From the NCBI GenBank assembly GCA_041402005.1, contig JAWKTB010000005.1:372001-436000 (forward strand): DNA of 64,000 nucleotides. The letters are read 5' to 3'. Below, piece by piece: positions 32,836 through 42,118 of this stretch. The translations under genes were made by a program, and so were the position numbers. Under the pieces are notes generated by a model, which was not told where the DNA came from, did not search any database, and worked only from the letters and a program-made list of their open reading frames with translations. The DNA comes from JAJRXR01 sp041402005. GTDB taxonomy: Bacteria; Planctomycetota; Phycisphaerae; Phycisphaerales; UBA1924. Within the stretch, counting starts at the first letter, position 1. Each line of letters begins with the position of its first letter.

Positions 32836-34047
32836 TCAGTGGTTCAGCTTCACCATCTGCCACATGGGCAGGAACACGGACAGGGCAACCAGCAGCACGA
32901 TCCCGGCGAGCGCGATGGTCATCAGCGGCTCGATAATCGTGCTGATCTTCTTCATGAGGTGGTCCGCCTCGCGGTCGTAGTGGCGGGCGATGACGGCGCT
33001 GGCGTGCCCAAGCTCCTTGGCATCCTTGCCCGCCGAGAGCATGCGGACCGCGAAGCCCGGCAGGTACTCCGAGCCACGGATCACGTCGGGAAGCGGGTCG
33101 CCCGAGCGGAGGCGATCGCCCATGCGGTCGCACTCCTGGATGAAGGTCGGGCGTCCGGTGGCGCGCCCGCCGATCTCGATCGACTCGATGACGTCCAGGC
33201 CCGAGCCGAGGCAGATGCTCAGGACGTGGCTGAAGCGGGCGGCCGAGCTGGCGACGATGATCTTGCCGATGTGGGGAGACCTGACCAGGACTCGCTCCAG
33301 GAAGGCGCGCCCCTTCGGGTTCCGCCACGTCGCGATGAGCGAGACGATCGCGCCCGCCAGGACCGCCGCGTACCCCCACCACCCGGCCTTCACCGATTGG
33401 CCGATGGCCTGCACGATCCGCGTGGTGATCGGGAGCGTGACGTTGTTCTGCTCGAAGATGACGGCAAACTTGGGAACGACGAAGACCACGATGACCGTCA
33501 CCGCGAGCACGACGAACAACAGCACGATGACGGGATAGGACAGGGCGCGTCGGAGCTGTTGGCCGCTCTCGATCTGCTTCTCGAGCATGTCGGCCAGATG
33601 CGCGGAGACTTCCCCGAGGTTTCCGGTGCGCTCGGCGGCCCGCATCGTCTCGATGTAGACCTCGCCGAAGACGTCCTTGTACTTGGTCAGTGCCTCGGTC
33701 ATCTTTGACCCCGCCTCGATCATGGCCGCAAGGTCGCGGACCATGTCGCGGAGCCTGACGTTCGTCTCGTTGTCGGCGATGCTGCGCAGGCCGCGCCCCA
33801 GGGGAATCTTGGCCTCGACCAGGACATTGAGCTCACGCGTGAAGGCGGCGATGTCCACTGGCTTGATCGCGTCGCGCCCGGAGAGCGACAGGAACTGCGA
33901 GCTGCTCTTGGGCGAGATCTTGACCGGGGTGACACCCTGGGAAGAGACCTGGCGGTACGCCTCCTGCTCCGACGCGGCCTCGAGCACGCCGCGGTGGCGC
34001 CGCCCAGCGCTGTCGAGCGCGACGTAGCTGTAGCGCTGGATGCTCAT
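32836..34047 (-). CDS. gspF: Type II secretion / type IV pilus platform protein GspF/PilC
   Basis: A 403-residue inner-membrane protein with the two-fold repeated GspF domain. Repeat 1 is 'FTRELNVLVEAKIPLGRGL' and repeat 2 'FSHVLSICLGSGLDVIESIEI', with membrane segments about 172-192, 220-240 and 373-393. The C-terminal 'ISTIIEPLMTIALAGIVLLVALSVFLPMW' region matches the family signature E-P. The opening 'YSYVALDSAGRRHRGVLEA' is the usual start. It overlaps the GspE stop by four bases and forms the motor-platform pair with that ATPase. Confidence 0.93.
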   Translation of the reverse strand: MSIQRYSYVALDSAGRRHRGVLEAASEQEAYRQVSSQGVTPVKISPKSSSQFLSLSGRDAIKPVDIAAFTRELNVLVEAKIPLGRGLRSIADNETNVRLRDMVRDLAAMIEAGSKMTEALTKYKDVFGEVYIETMRAAERTGNLGEVSAHLADMLEKQIESGQQLRRALSYPVIVLLFVVLAVTVIVVFVVPKFAVIFEQNNVTLPITTRIVQAIGQSVKAGWWGYAAVLAGAIVSLIATWRNPKGRAFLERVLVRSPHIGKIIVASSAARFSHVLSICLGSGLDVIESIEIGGRATGRPTFIQECDRMGDRLRSGDPLPDVIRGSEYLPGFAVRMLSAGKDAKELGHASAVIARHYDREADHLMKKISTIIEPLMTIALAGIVLLVALSVFLPMWQMVKLNH

Positions 34048-35759
34048 GCGGCGGCCCTCCCGGTGATCATCAACGCCCCGTCGATCGTCGCGTTGAGCTT
34101 CGCGAGTTCTTCGATCGACGTGAGGCCGAGCTGGGCCTTGGTGATACCGTCGTCGAGCATCGTCCGCATGCCCTCGACGCTGGCCCGCTCGCGGATCTGG
34201 GTGGTGTTGCCATCATCCTCGATGATGGTCTTGATCGCCGCGGTGATCCTGAGCATCTCGAAGACACCCAGGCGCCCGTGGTACCCGGTGTTCATGCAGC
34301 GGGGGCATCCGCGACCGCGGACGAACGAGCCGGGCGGGATCTCGGTGATACCGATCGCGGCCAGAGCCTCCTCCGGTGCAGGCTCCATCTCGACGCACTT
34401 CTCACAGACGCATCTGGCGAGCCGCTGGGCGATCACGCCGAGCAGCGCATTGTTGATCGCGAATGCGGGCAGTCCAAAGTCGCGCAGACGGGCGATCGAG
34501 CCGACCGCGTCGTTCGTGTGCAGCGTGGAAAAGACGAGGTGCCCGGTGAGCGACGCCTGAACGGCGATCTTGGCGGTCTCCTCGTCGCGGATCTCGCCCA
34601 CCAGGATCACGTCCGGGTCCTGACGCAGGATCGAACGCAGCGCCTTGGCGAAGTCGAAGCCGATCTCGTGGTTCGCCTGGATCTGGCGGATCATCGGCAG
34701 GCGGATCTCGACCGGATCCTCGATGGTCATGATGTTCCGGCTCGGCGAGTTGATGTGCGACAGCGCGGTGTAGAGGGTCGTCGTCTTGCCTGAGCCGGTG
34801 GGCCCGGTGACGAGGATCATGCCGTGCGGCTTGGTGATCATCCGCTCGAACCACGCCGTCATCTCGGCGGGCATGCCCAGGTCGTGGATGGAGCCGATGG
34901 CGGTCGCCGGGCGAAGGAGGCGGAGGACGGCGTTCTCCCCGTAGACCGTCGGCAGGAGGCTCAGGCGGACGTCGACGGTCTGGTCGGCGTGGGTGAAGCG
35001 GAACTTGCCGTCCTGCGGGCGGCGCGTCTGGGTCAGGTCGAGCTGGGACATGACCTTGAGACGCTGGATGAGACCCGGGTGGACGGAAAGGTCCGGCGCC
35101 TGCTGGGACTGGAGCACGCCGTCGATCCGGTAGCGGATGTTCAAGGTGTGCTCGTCGGGGTTGATGTGGACGTCGGAGGCGCCGGCGTCGATGGCGGCGG
35201 CGATGATCTGGTTGACCGCGGCGACGATGGGCTCCTCGCCGGTCGTCAGCTCCTCGTCGTCGGTGTGATCGACGCCCGCGAGGCCCGTCGTCCGCGCCAG
35301 CGAGTACGCCCGGTTGATCAGCGAGGTGAGCTGCCCAGAATCGCAGATGATGGGCTCGATCTGACGGCGCAGGAGCTGGTTGATCTCGTCGATCGCCTGG
35401 AGGTTGAGCGGATCCTCCATCGCGACCGTCGCGACGTCGCCCAGGATGAACAGCGGGAACGCGCCGAGGCGCTCGGCGACGCTCTTGGGCATCTTCAACG
35501 CGTTCTGGAAGTCGATCTCGAACCAATCCAGGTCGACGTAGGGGTACTCGCAGATCCGCGCGCGAGCGATCGCGAGCTGACGCCCCGTGACGATCTTCAG
35601 GGCGACAAGGGCGTCCTCAACATCCGTCCCGGTGCGGTCGGCATGCTCCTGCGCGCGCTCGAAATCCTCCGAGGACACCTGCCCCTCGTCGATCATCGAG
35701 CGGACCACGAACTGGGCGACGTCAAGCAACGGCGCCCCCTTGCTCGTCGGCGTCGGCAT
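34044..35759 (-). CDS. gspE: Type II secretion / type IV pilus ATPase GspE/PilB
   Basis: A 571-residue hexameric ATPase. An MshEN-type N-terminal domain (about 1-150, 'ICEYPYVDLDWFEID') precedes the core. Walker A is 'GPTGSGKTTT' (319-328), the Asp box 'TIEDPVEI', Walker B 'DPDVILVGEIRDEETA' and the His box 'HLVFSTLHTNDA'. The zinc module is C-x-C-x2-C ... C-x2-C ('CVCEKC' near 450 and 'GCPRC' near 485). The start ATG 35759 lies inside the end of the PilZ gene (38-bp overlap). It powers assembly of the pseudopilus built by the genes that follow. Confidence 0.94.
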   Translation of the reverse strand: MPTPTSKGAPLLDVAQFVVRSMIDEGQVSSEDFERAQEHADRTGTDVEDALVALKIVTGRQLAIARARICEYPYVDLDWFEIDFQNALKMPKSVAERLGAFPLFILGDVATVAMEDPLNLQAIDEINQLLRRQIEPIICDSGQLTSLINRAYSLARTTGLAGVDHTDDEELTTGEEPIVAAVNQIIAAAIDAGASDVHINPDEHTLNIRYRIDGVLQSQQAPDLSVHPGLIQRLKVMSQLDLTQTRRPQDGKFRFTHADQTVDVRLSLLPTVYGENAVLRLLRPATAIGSIHDLGMPAEMTAWFERMITKPHGMILVTGPTGSGKTTTLYTALSHINSPSRNIMTIEDPVEIRLPMIRQIQANHEIGFDFAKALRSILRQDPDVILVGEIRDEETAKIAVQASLTGHLVFSTLHTNDAVGSIARLRDFGLPAFAINNALLGVIAQRLARCVCEKCVEMEPAPEEALAAIGITEIPPGSFVRGRGCPRCMNTGYHGRLGVFEMLRITAAIKTIIEDDGNTTQIRERASVEGMRTMLDDGITKAQLGLTSIEELAKLNATIDGALMITGRAAA

Positions 35760-36155
35760 CCCCGCCCTCGAGGGCGGTCAGCAGCTCGGAGATCTTCTTG
35801 ACCGTCTCGGGCGAGTGCCCGACGAAGGCCATACCGATGAGGTACGCCGGGCGGCGGTCGGTCATCACGGCCCGCTGAACCCGCGAGCGGCAGGCCAGCA
35901 GGACGCTCCTCGCTCCTCGAGCCCGAGGATCCCCAGGTCCGCGTCGGCGTTGCGGGGGAGGAAGATCGGGCTGAAGAGGCCGACGCCCCCGGAGCCGACG
36001 TCGATCACGTCGACCTCGATCCATCCGTCGCGGGCGCCGGAGGATGGGGCGAAACGGACGATGGAGCGGTGCTCGGCGGCGATGCGAACACGCCCGGGCA
36101 GAGCGACCTCGAACCGGGCGGATCGCCGGACTGAAAGGCCGTTATGACCGCTCAT
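35722..36155 (-). pseudogene. PilZ-domain protein, interrupted by one frameshift
   Basis: Two adjacent frames together encode one PilZ protein of about 144 residues. The first part starts MSGHNGLSVRRSARFEV, with the PilZ 'RRSxRxx' motif and 'VDVIDVGSGGVGLFSP' (D-x-S-x-x-G). The second part continues 'VLLACRSRVQRAVMTDRRPA' and 'YLIGMAFVGHSPETVKKI'. The join needs one extra base near 35913-35918, in the run GAGGAGCGAGGAGCG. PilZ domains bind cyclic di-GMP. The position just before GspE suggests c-di-GMP control of the secretion or pilus operon. The frameshift may be a sequencing or assembly error (see the nearby rpsB region). The 3' end overlaps gspE by 38 bp. Confidence 0.75.
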
Positions 36156-36571
36156 GCAGGTCGCCTCCGGGGCGGCGCGGACTCCGAGCCCGCTGGGACC
36201 CACCCCTGGGCCAGTTTCGACCGGGGCAAGGTCCGAGTTGAGCCCCGGTTGGGCGGATCATCCCGGGCGGGAGAGATTTGGCGGGGATTGCGGTCCTGGC
36301 AGCCCGCCGGTGGAAGTGTCGTGGAGGGCATTGCCGGGAACTGGGGGGCACCTATACTCCAAGACTCGGCCCGCATCGAGGGGGCCGGGGTGGCCCGTGG
36401 CATGCCGCGGGCGGGTGTTTTCTCTGACAACGAGCCCGACCGGGGACGTCTGGCGTCCCACCGGGCATCAAGCGCCCCAGCGCGGCGTCTCGCGACTGGC
36501 CGGGATGGTCCCGGCGGATCGCCTCGATCGTGACCCGCGGGTGTCGCTGAACAAGGGATCGGGCACACGTC
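36156..36571 (+). other. 416-bp divergent intergenic region between PilZ/gsp operon and rpsB
   Basis: No supported gene. It contains the promoter at 36331-36358 for rpsB, and about 205 bases of leader between that promoter and rpsB. Leaders of rpsB-tsf operons can be targets of S2 feedback in other bacteria; no specific structure is recognised here. Confidence 0.45.
36331..36358 (+). promoter_or_regulatory. Promoter of the rpsB-tsf operon
   Basis: TTGCCG (36331-36336) and TATACT (36353-36358) are 16 bp apart, one of the best sigma-70-type matches in the window. Confidence 0.6.
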
Positions 36572-37415
36572 ATGGCTGAGCAGAGTTCACTTGTCCAGGA
36601 CCTCATCGAGGCCGGTATCCACTTCGGCCAGCGATCGAGCAACTGGAACCCCAAGATGCGCCCGTACATCTACGGCACAACGGGATCCACATCATCGACA
36701 TCAAGGAGACCGTCAAGGGATTGCTGCTGGCCAAGCGGTACATCACAGGATGACGGTCGCCGAGGGCAAGGACGTCTGCTTCGTCGGCACGACGCCAGGC
36801 CAGGGCGTCATCGAGAGCGGGTTGGCGACGTCAAGATGCACTACGTCACCGATGCTGGCTCGGCGGCACCTGACAAACTTCCGCACCATCCGCTCCCGCC
36901 TCAGCGGCTCGAGGAGCTCGAGGCCATCGAGGCCAACGACAACTTCCAGAGCTACTCCAAGAAGATGGAGTCCCAGCTCCGTCGTGAAGATGGCAAGATC
37001 AAGCGGAACCTCGACGGCATCCGGACGATGTCCAGCTGCCCGGCGCTGGTCGTCATCGACGTCCGGCGCGAGGTCACCGCCCTCAAAGAGGCCCACAAGC
37101 TGGGCATCCCAACGATCTGCCTGATCGATACCGACGGCGACCCCGAGTACGCCGACATCCCAATCCCCGGCAACGACGACTCGATGCGTTCCATCGACGT
37201 CGTGATCCGCGAGCGTGCAAGGCGATCTCCGACGGCAAGCAGGGTCGCCAGGAGTGACCGGCAGCGAGGACGCGCGAGGAGCCTCGGGCGAGTCCACGCG
37301 TCGTCGTTCGAGGCGGGCCCAGTACCGGGCGGACGACTCGGGCTTGGCGGAGCCGGCGGGCGAGGGAGAGCAGGCCGAGGACGAGGCCGCGGCGCCCGCC
37401 AAGGCAGAGTCCTGA
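36572..37415 (+). pseudogene. rpsB: 30S ribosomal protein S2, with a cluster of small deletions
   Basis: S2 homology runs through several frames in order. The start is 'LIEAGIHFGQRSSNWNPKM', then 'NGIHIIDIKETVKGLLLAKR' after a loss of about four bases near 36677, 'MTVAEGKDVCFVGT' after about one near 36747, 'VGDVKMHYVTD' after about one near 36819, and the 'LGGT' and 'NFRTIRSRL' region across three one-base losses near 36852-36913. The clean stretch 'NDNFQSYSKKMESQLRREDG' to 'NDDSMRSIDVVIRE' follows, then one more loss near 37214. S2 would stop at 37257, or, with one further loss, run into an acidic Ala/Glu-rich tail ending at 37415. As S2 is essential and every change is a deletion, consensus error is more likely than true decay. 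It is followed by tsf. Confidence 0.85.
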
Positions 37416-37524
37416 GCGAGACACGATTCGAAAGGGGCGCGGGCGACACGACCGGGAGATGAACCTGGTGCGTGCGGCGGTCGGCTCCCGAGCCAGAGAG
37501 AACCAGCGAGCTGGAGAGGCGTCG

Positions 37525-38347
37525 ATGTCCCGATCAGCGCGGAAAGACGATGGCCCTGCGCAACCGCACGGGGCTGCCCATGATGGCGTGCAAGAAGGCC
37601 CTGACCGAGGCCGGGGGCGACCCCGAGAAGGCCGAGGAGCTCCTGCGCAAGGAGCTGGGCAAGAAGATGGAGACCAAGGTCGACCGCGCCGCGGGCGAGG
37701 GTCGCGTCGAGGTCGCCATCACGGGCGATGGATCGGCGGCCGCCATCATCGAGCTCAAGGCCGAGACAGACTTCACCGCCAAGAACGAGAAGTTCGTCGG
37801 GGCGGCCCGCAAGCTCGCCGAGCTCGCCCTGAAGGCCAGCGGCGAGGGCGAGATCTCCCCCACCCCCGAGATGACCGCGATCATCGACGACCTCCGCATC
37901 TCGACCGGCGAGAACATCTCGCTCGGGCGGGCCCACAAGGTCGACGGCGAGACGGGCAAGACCGCCTTCGGCAAGTACGTCCACCACGACGGCAAGACCG
38001 CCGTCCTCATCCAGGCCGAGGGCTCCATCTCGGACGAGACGCTCCGCCAGTTGTGCATGCACGTCGCGGCGGCGGTGCCCAGACCGCTCGGCGTGACCTC
38101 GGACGACATCCCCGCGGACGTCGTCGAGAAGGAGCGTCGCTTCCGGATCGAGCAGGCCAAGGAGAGCGGCAAGCCCCAGGAGATCGCCGAGAAGATGGTC
38201 GAGGGCGGCATGAAGAAGTTCTTCGCCGAGCTCGCCCTCTTGGAGCAGCCGTTCGTAATGGACACCGCCAAGACGGTCAAGGAGATCGTCGGCAAGGACG
38301 CGACGATCGTCGGCTTTTACCGTTGGCAGGTCGGCCAGACGGGCTGA
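37525..38347 (+). CDS. tsf: Elongation factor Ts, first codons frameshifted
   Basis: About 274 residues, the nucleotide-exchange factor for EF-Tu. The N-terminal domain is 'NRTGLPMMACKKALTEAGGD' (family: RTGAGMMDCKKAL), then 'RAAGEGRVEV', 'AIIELKAETDFTAKNEKF' (ExNCETDFVA-like) and, at the end, 'DATIVGFYRWQVG' (typical F.R..vG). The natural start is the ATG at 37525, which gives M-S-x-I-S-A-K-D but in a frame one base off. The uninterrupted frame begins at ATG 37550 (MALRNRTG) and lacks the first eight or so residues. Comparison suggests about two bases lost between the two. It follows rpsB, the usual order. Confidence 0.9.
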
Positions 38348-38374
38348 GGCGCCGGCCACTCAAGGCATCGATCG

Positions 38375-38402
38375 GCGGGCGTCCCTCGGGGCGCCCGCTT
38401 TC
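38375..38402 (+). terminator. Intrinsic terminator of rpsB-tsf
   Basis: GCGGGCG and CGCCCGC form a seven-pair stem with a ten-base loop, followed by TTTC, 27 bases after the tsf stop. Confidence 0.75.
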
Positions 38403-38459
38403 GTGCGCTCCCTGAGCCGGCTGGTAGACTCCGCCCCAATCCCGAGAGGAGACATCGGC

Positions 38460-39053
38460 ATGGCGATCAAGGCAGCGCCCGGCGAGAAGTACACGATCAG
38501 GCGGAAGGTGCTCAAGCTCCTCGGCGCCGCCTTCCACGTCTACGACGCCCAGGGCGCCCTCGTCGGCTACTGCAAGCAGAAGGCCTTCAAGCTCAAGGAG
38601 GACATCCGCCTCTTCACCGACGAATCCTGCTCGAAGGAGCTGCTCGTCCTCAAGGCGCGCCAGGTGATCGACTTCGGCGCCACCTACGACGTCACCACAC
38701 CCGGCGGCGACGCGATCGCCTCTCTCCGTCGCAAGGGGATGAAGAGCTCCTTCATCCGCGACGAGTGGCTTGTTTTCGACGCACACGGCGAACAGATCGC
38801 GATCATCCGCGAGAAGGGCTCCTTCGCCCCGCTCGCCCGACGCTACGTCGACTACGTCGCGCTACTGTTCCCCCAGAAGTTCGAGGTGATCCGTGGTGAG
38901 GGCACGCCCCCGATCGCGACGCTCAGGCAGCACTTCAACCTCTTCGTGTTCCGCATGGGCCTGGCGATCCACCGGGACGACCCGGTCCTGGACGAACTGA
39001 CCCTGCTCGGGGCGGCCTGCCTCATCGCGGCCATCGAGGGAAGACAGCGCTAG
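38460..39053 (+). CDS. LURP-one/Tubby-C-like protein
   Basis: A 197-residue protein with a repeated beta-strand pattern: 'YTIRRKVLKLLGAAFHVYDA', 'LVGYCKQKAFKLKEDIRLFT', 'ELLVLKARQVIDFGATYDV', 'IASLRRKG' and then 'WLVFDAHGEQIAIIREKG'. These alternating 'F.v.d..g..v....+' strands are those of the LURP-one/DUF567/scramblase-like fold, a membrane-tethered beta barrel. The C-terminal part has the conserved hydrophobic helix ('LTLLGAACLIAAIEGR'). The function is unknown. The ATG at 38460 is preceded by GAGAGGAG. It lies between the tsf terminator and the superoxide dismutase gene (13 bp) and is probably co-transcribed with the latter. Confidence 0.65.
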   Translation: MAIKAAPGEKYTIRRKVLKLLGAAFHVYDAQGALVGYCKQKAFKLKEDIRLFTDESCSKELLVLKARQVIDFGATYDVTTPGGDAIASLRRKGMKSSFIRDEWLVFDAHGEQIAIIREKGSFAPLARRYVDYVALLFPQKFEVIRGEGTPPIATLRQHFNLFVFRMGLAIHRDDPVLDELTLLGAACLIAAIEGRQR

Positions 39054-39066
39054 ACAGGAGGACGAC

Positions 39067-39804
39067 ATGACCGGCATGACGCGACGCGAGGCGATCGGCG
39101 CGATGGGCGCCCTGGGCGCAAGCACGATGGCCATGGGTGGGCTCGGACGCTTGGGACTCTCACGCGAACGCCTCGGCTGGAACGAGGCCGCGGGCGAGTA
39201 CACCCTGCCCCCCCTCCCCTACGCCTACAACGCCCTGGAGCCCCACATCGACGAGCAGACGATGCGGATCCATCACGACAAGCACCACGCCGGCTACGTC
39301 AAGGGGCTCAACGAGGCGCTCGAGAAGCTCGCCTCGCTCCGCGCGCAGAAGTCCGACGCAGGCCTGCTCCAGCACTGGGAGCGCAAGCTGAGCTTCAACG
39401 GCGGCGGGCACATCAACCACACCCTCTTCTGGCAGGGCATGGCGCCCGCCGACCAGGGCGGGGGCGGGAGCCCCCAGGGCGCGCTGCGCGAGCAGATCGA
39501 CCGGGACTTCGGCTCGTACGACAACTTCGAGTGGCAGTTCCGCAGCGCCGCCGGCGGGGTCGAGGGGTCCGGCTGGGGTTGGCTCGCCTGGGAGACCCTG
39601 GGCCAGCGCCTCGTCGTCCTCCAGATGGAGAACCAGCAGAAGCTGCTCTTCCCGGGCCTCGTGCCCCTGCTCGGGGTCGACGTCTGGGAGCACGCCTACT
39701 ACCTCAAGTACCAGAACCGCCGGGGCGACTACGTGGACGCCTTCCTGAATGTCGTGAACTGGGGCGAGATCGCCCGGCGCTTCAAGGCCGCGACCGGCGC
39801 CTAG
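39067..39804 (+). CDS. sodA: Superoxide dismutase, Mn/Fe type, Tat-exported
   Basis: A 245-residue enzyme that converts superoxide to oxygen and hydrogen peroxide. The metal ligands are His in 'MRIHHDKHHAGY', His in 'GGGHINHTLFW', and Asp and His in 'LGVDVWEHAYYLKYQNRRGDY'. The GGHxNH form leans towards Mn rather than Fe. The N-terminus has a twin-arginine signal (MTGMTRREAIGAMGALGAS...), with residues 1-40 absent from cytoplasmic enzymes, so folded export to the periplasm is likely. The terminator at 39976-40014 follows. Confidence 0.9.
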   Translation: MTGMTRREAIGAMGALGASTMAMGGLGRLGLSRERLGWNEAAGEYTLPPLPYAYNALEPHIDEQTMRIHHDKHHAGYVKGLNEALEKLASLRAQKSDAGLLQHWERKLSFNGGGHINHTLFWQGMAPADQGGGGSPQGALREQIDRDFGSYDNFEWQFRSAAGGVEGSGWGWLAWETLGQRLVVLQMENQQKLLFPGLVPLLGVDVWEHAYYLKYQNRRGDYVDAFLNVVNWGEIARRFKAATGA

Positions 39805-39975
39805 CACGCCGGGCTCGGGCGATCCGGCTCGTCGCGAACCTGGGCAAGCCCGAACCACCCCGGAGGCCGGTAACAGCCGGTCGGACGCGCCGACGCGACC
39901 ATTTCCACCGGAACAACTGGCGTAACCCGCACAATCGGGCACAGTGTCTACGTCTTGTCTCTCTCTCCTCCTAGG

Positions 39976-40014
39976 ACTCGGGTGCGGGGATAACTCCGCG
40001 CGTCCGAGTTTTTT
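39976..40014 (+). terminator. Terminator after sodA, between convergent genes
   Basis: ACTCGG...CCGAGT forms the outer stem around an inner GCGG...CCGC stem, followed by TTTTTT. It may also serve the convergent peptide-transporter operon. Confidence 0.8.
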
Positions 40015-40046
40015 CTTGCGCCGACGACACCCTCGCCGCGGGAGCG

Positions 40047-41062
40047 TCAGCCGAAGGAGATGGGCTCGGGGGCCTTGCCGTCCTCAACCGCCCAGCAGGC
40101 GACCGGGGCGCCGTTCTTCTTCTCGAGGGGGGGCATCTCACGCCGGCAGCGCTCCATCACGAGCGGGCAGCGCCCGGCGAAAGGGCACCCCGCCGGCGGG
40201 TTGATCGGGCTGGGCACGTCGCCCTGGAGCACGGTCAGTGGGCGGCGGTCATCGGGGTCGTCGATCGGGTTGGCGCCGAGCAGGGCACGGGTGTAGGGAT
40301 GCTGCGCCGTATTGTCGAGATCCTCGGTCGAGAGCTCCTCGACGACGTAGCCCAGGTACATGACCAGCACGCGGTCGCAGAAGTGCTCGACGACCTTGAG
40401 GTCGTGCGAGATGAACATCATCGTCAGGCCCAGCTCGTCCCGCAGCTTCTTCATCAGGTTCAGGACCTGGGCCTGGATCGAGACGTCGAGCGCGCTGACG
40501 GGCTCGTCGGCGACGATGAAGTCCGGGCGGACCGACAGGGCGCGGGCGATGCCGATCCGCTGGCGCTGCCCACCCGAGAACTCGTGGGGGAACTTGGTCT
40601 TGTCGTCGGGGCGCAGACCCACCTGGCGCATCAGCTCGTCGATGTAGTCGTCCATCGAGGCGCCGTTGGACTTCACCACGCCGTGGAGCTTGATCGCCTC
40701 GGCGAGCGTCGCCTGCACGGTCAGCCTCGGGTTGAGCGACGAGTAGGGATCCTGGAAGACGATCTGCATCCGCCGCCGGTAGGGCATCAGCTCGGCGTGA
40801 GAGAGCCCCGTGATCTCCTCGCCCTCATAGGCGACGAGTCCCTCGGTCGGCTCGATAAGGCGGATCAGGCACTTGCCCAGCGTGGACTTGCCGCACCCGG
40901 ACTCCCCCACCACGCCCAGAACCTCGCCCGAGGCGATGTTGAACGTGACGCCCCGGACGGCATGCACGTTCGCGACGACGCGGTTGAGCACGCCCCCCCG
41001 GATGGGGAACTTCTTGACCAGGTTTCGGACTTCGATCAGTGACATATCGGTGGTCTGTGTCG

Positions 41063-41066
<4 letters not shown>
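40047..41066 (-). CDS. oppF: Oligopeptide/dipeptide ABC transporter ATP-binding protein (OppF/DppF-like)
   Basis: A 339-residue ATPase. Walker A is 'VVGESGCGKSTLG', Q-loop 'IVFQDPYSSLNPR', signature 'FSGGQRQRIGIARAL', Walker B 'DFIVADEPVSALD' and the switch His in 'MMFISHDLKV'. The C-terminal 'INPPAGCPFAGRCP' cysteines are those of the oligopeptide-transporter extension. It overlaps the OppD-like gene by four bases. An internal ATG (MSLIEV) at 41045 is a possible alternative start. Confidence 0.93.
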
Positions 41067-42097
<1,031 letters not shown>

Positions 42098-42118
42098 GCG
42101 GTGGGTGCGCTGTTCGCC

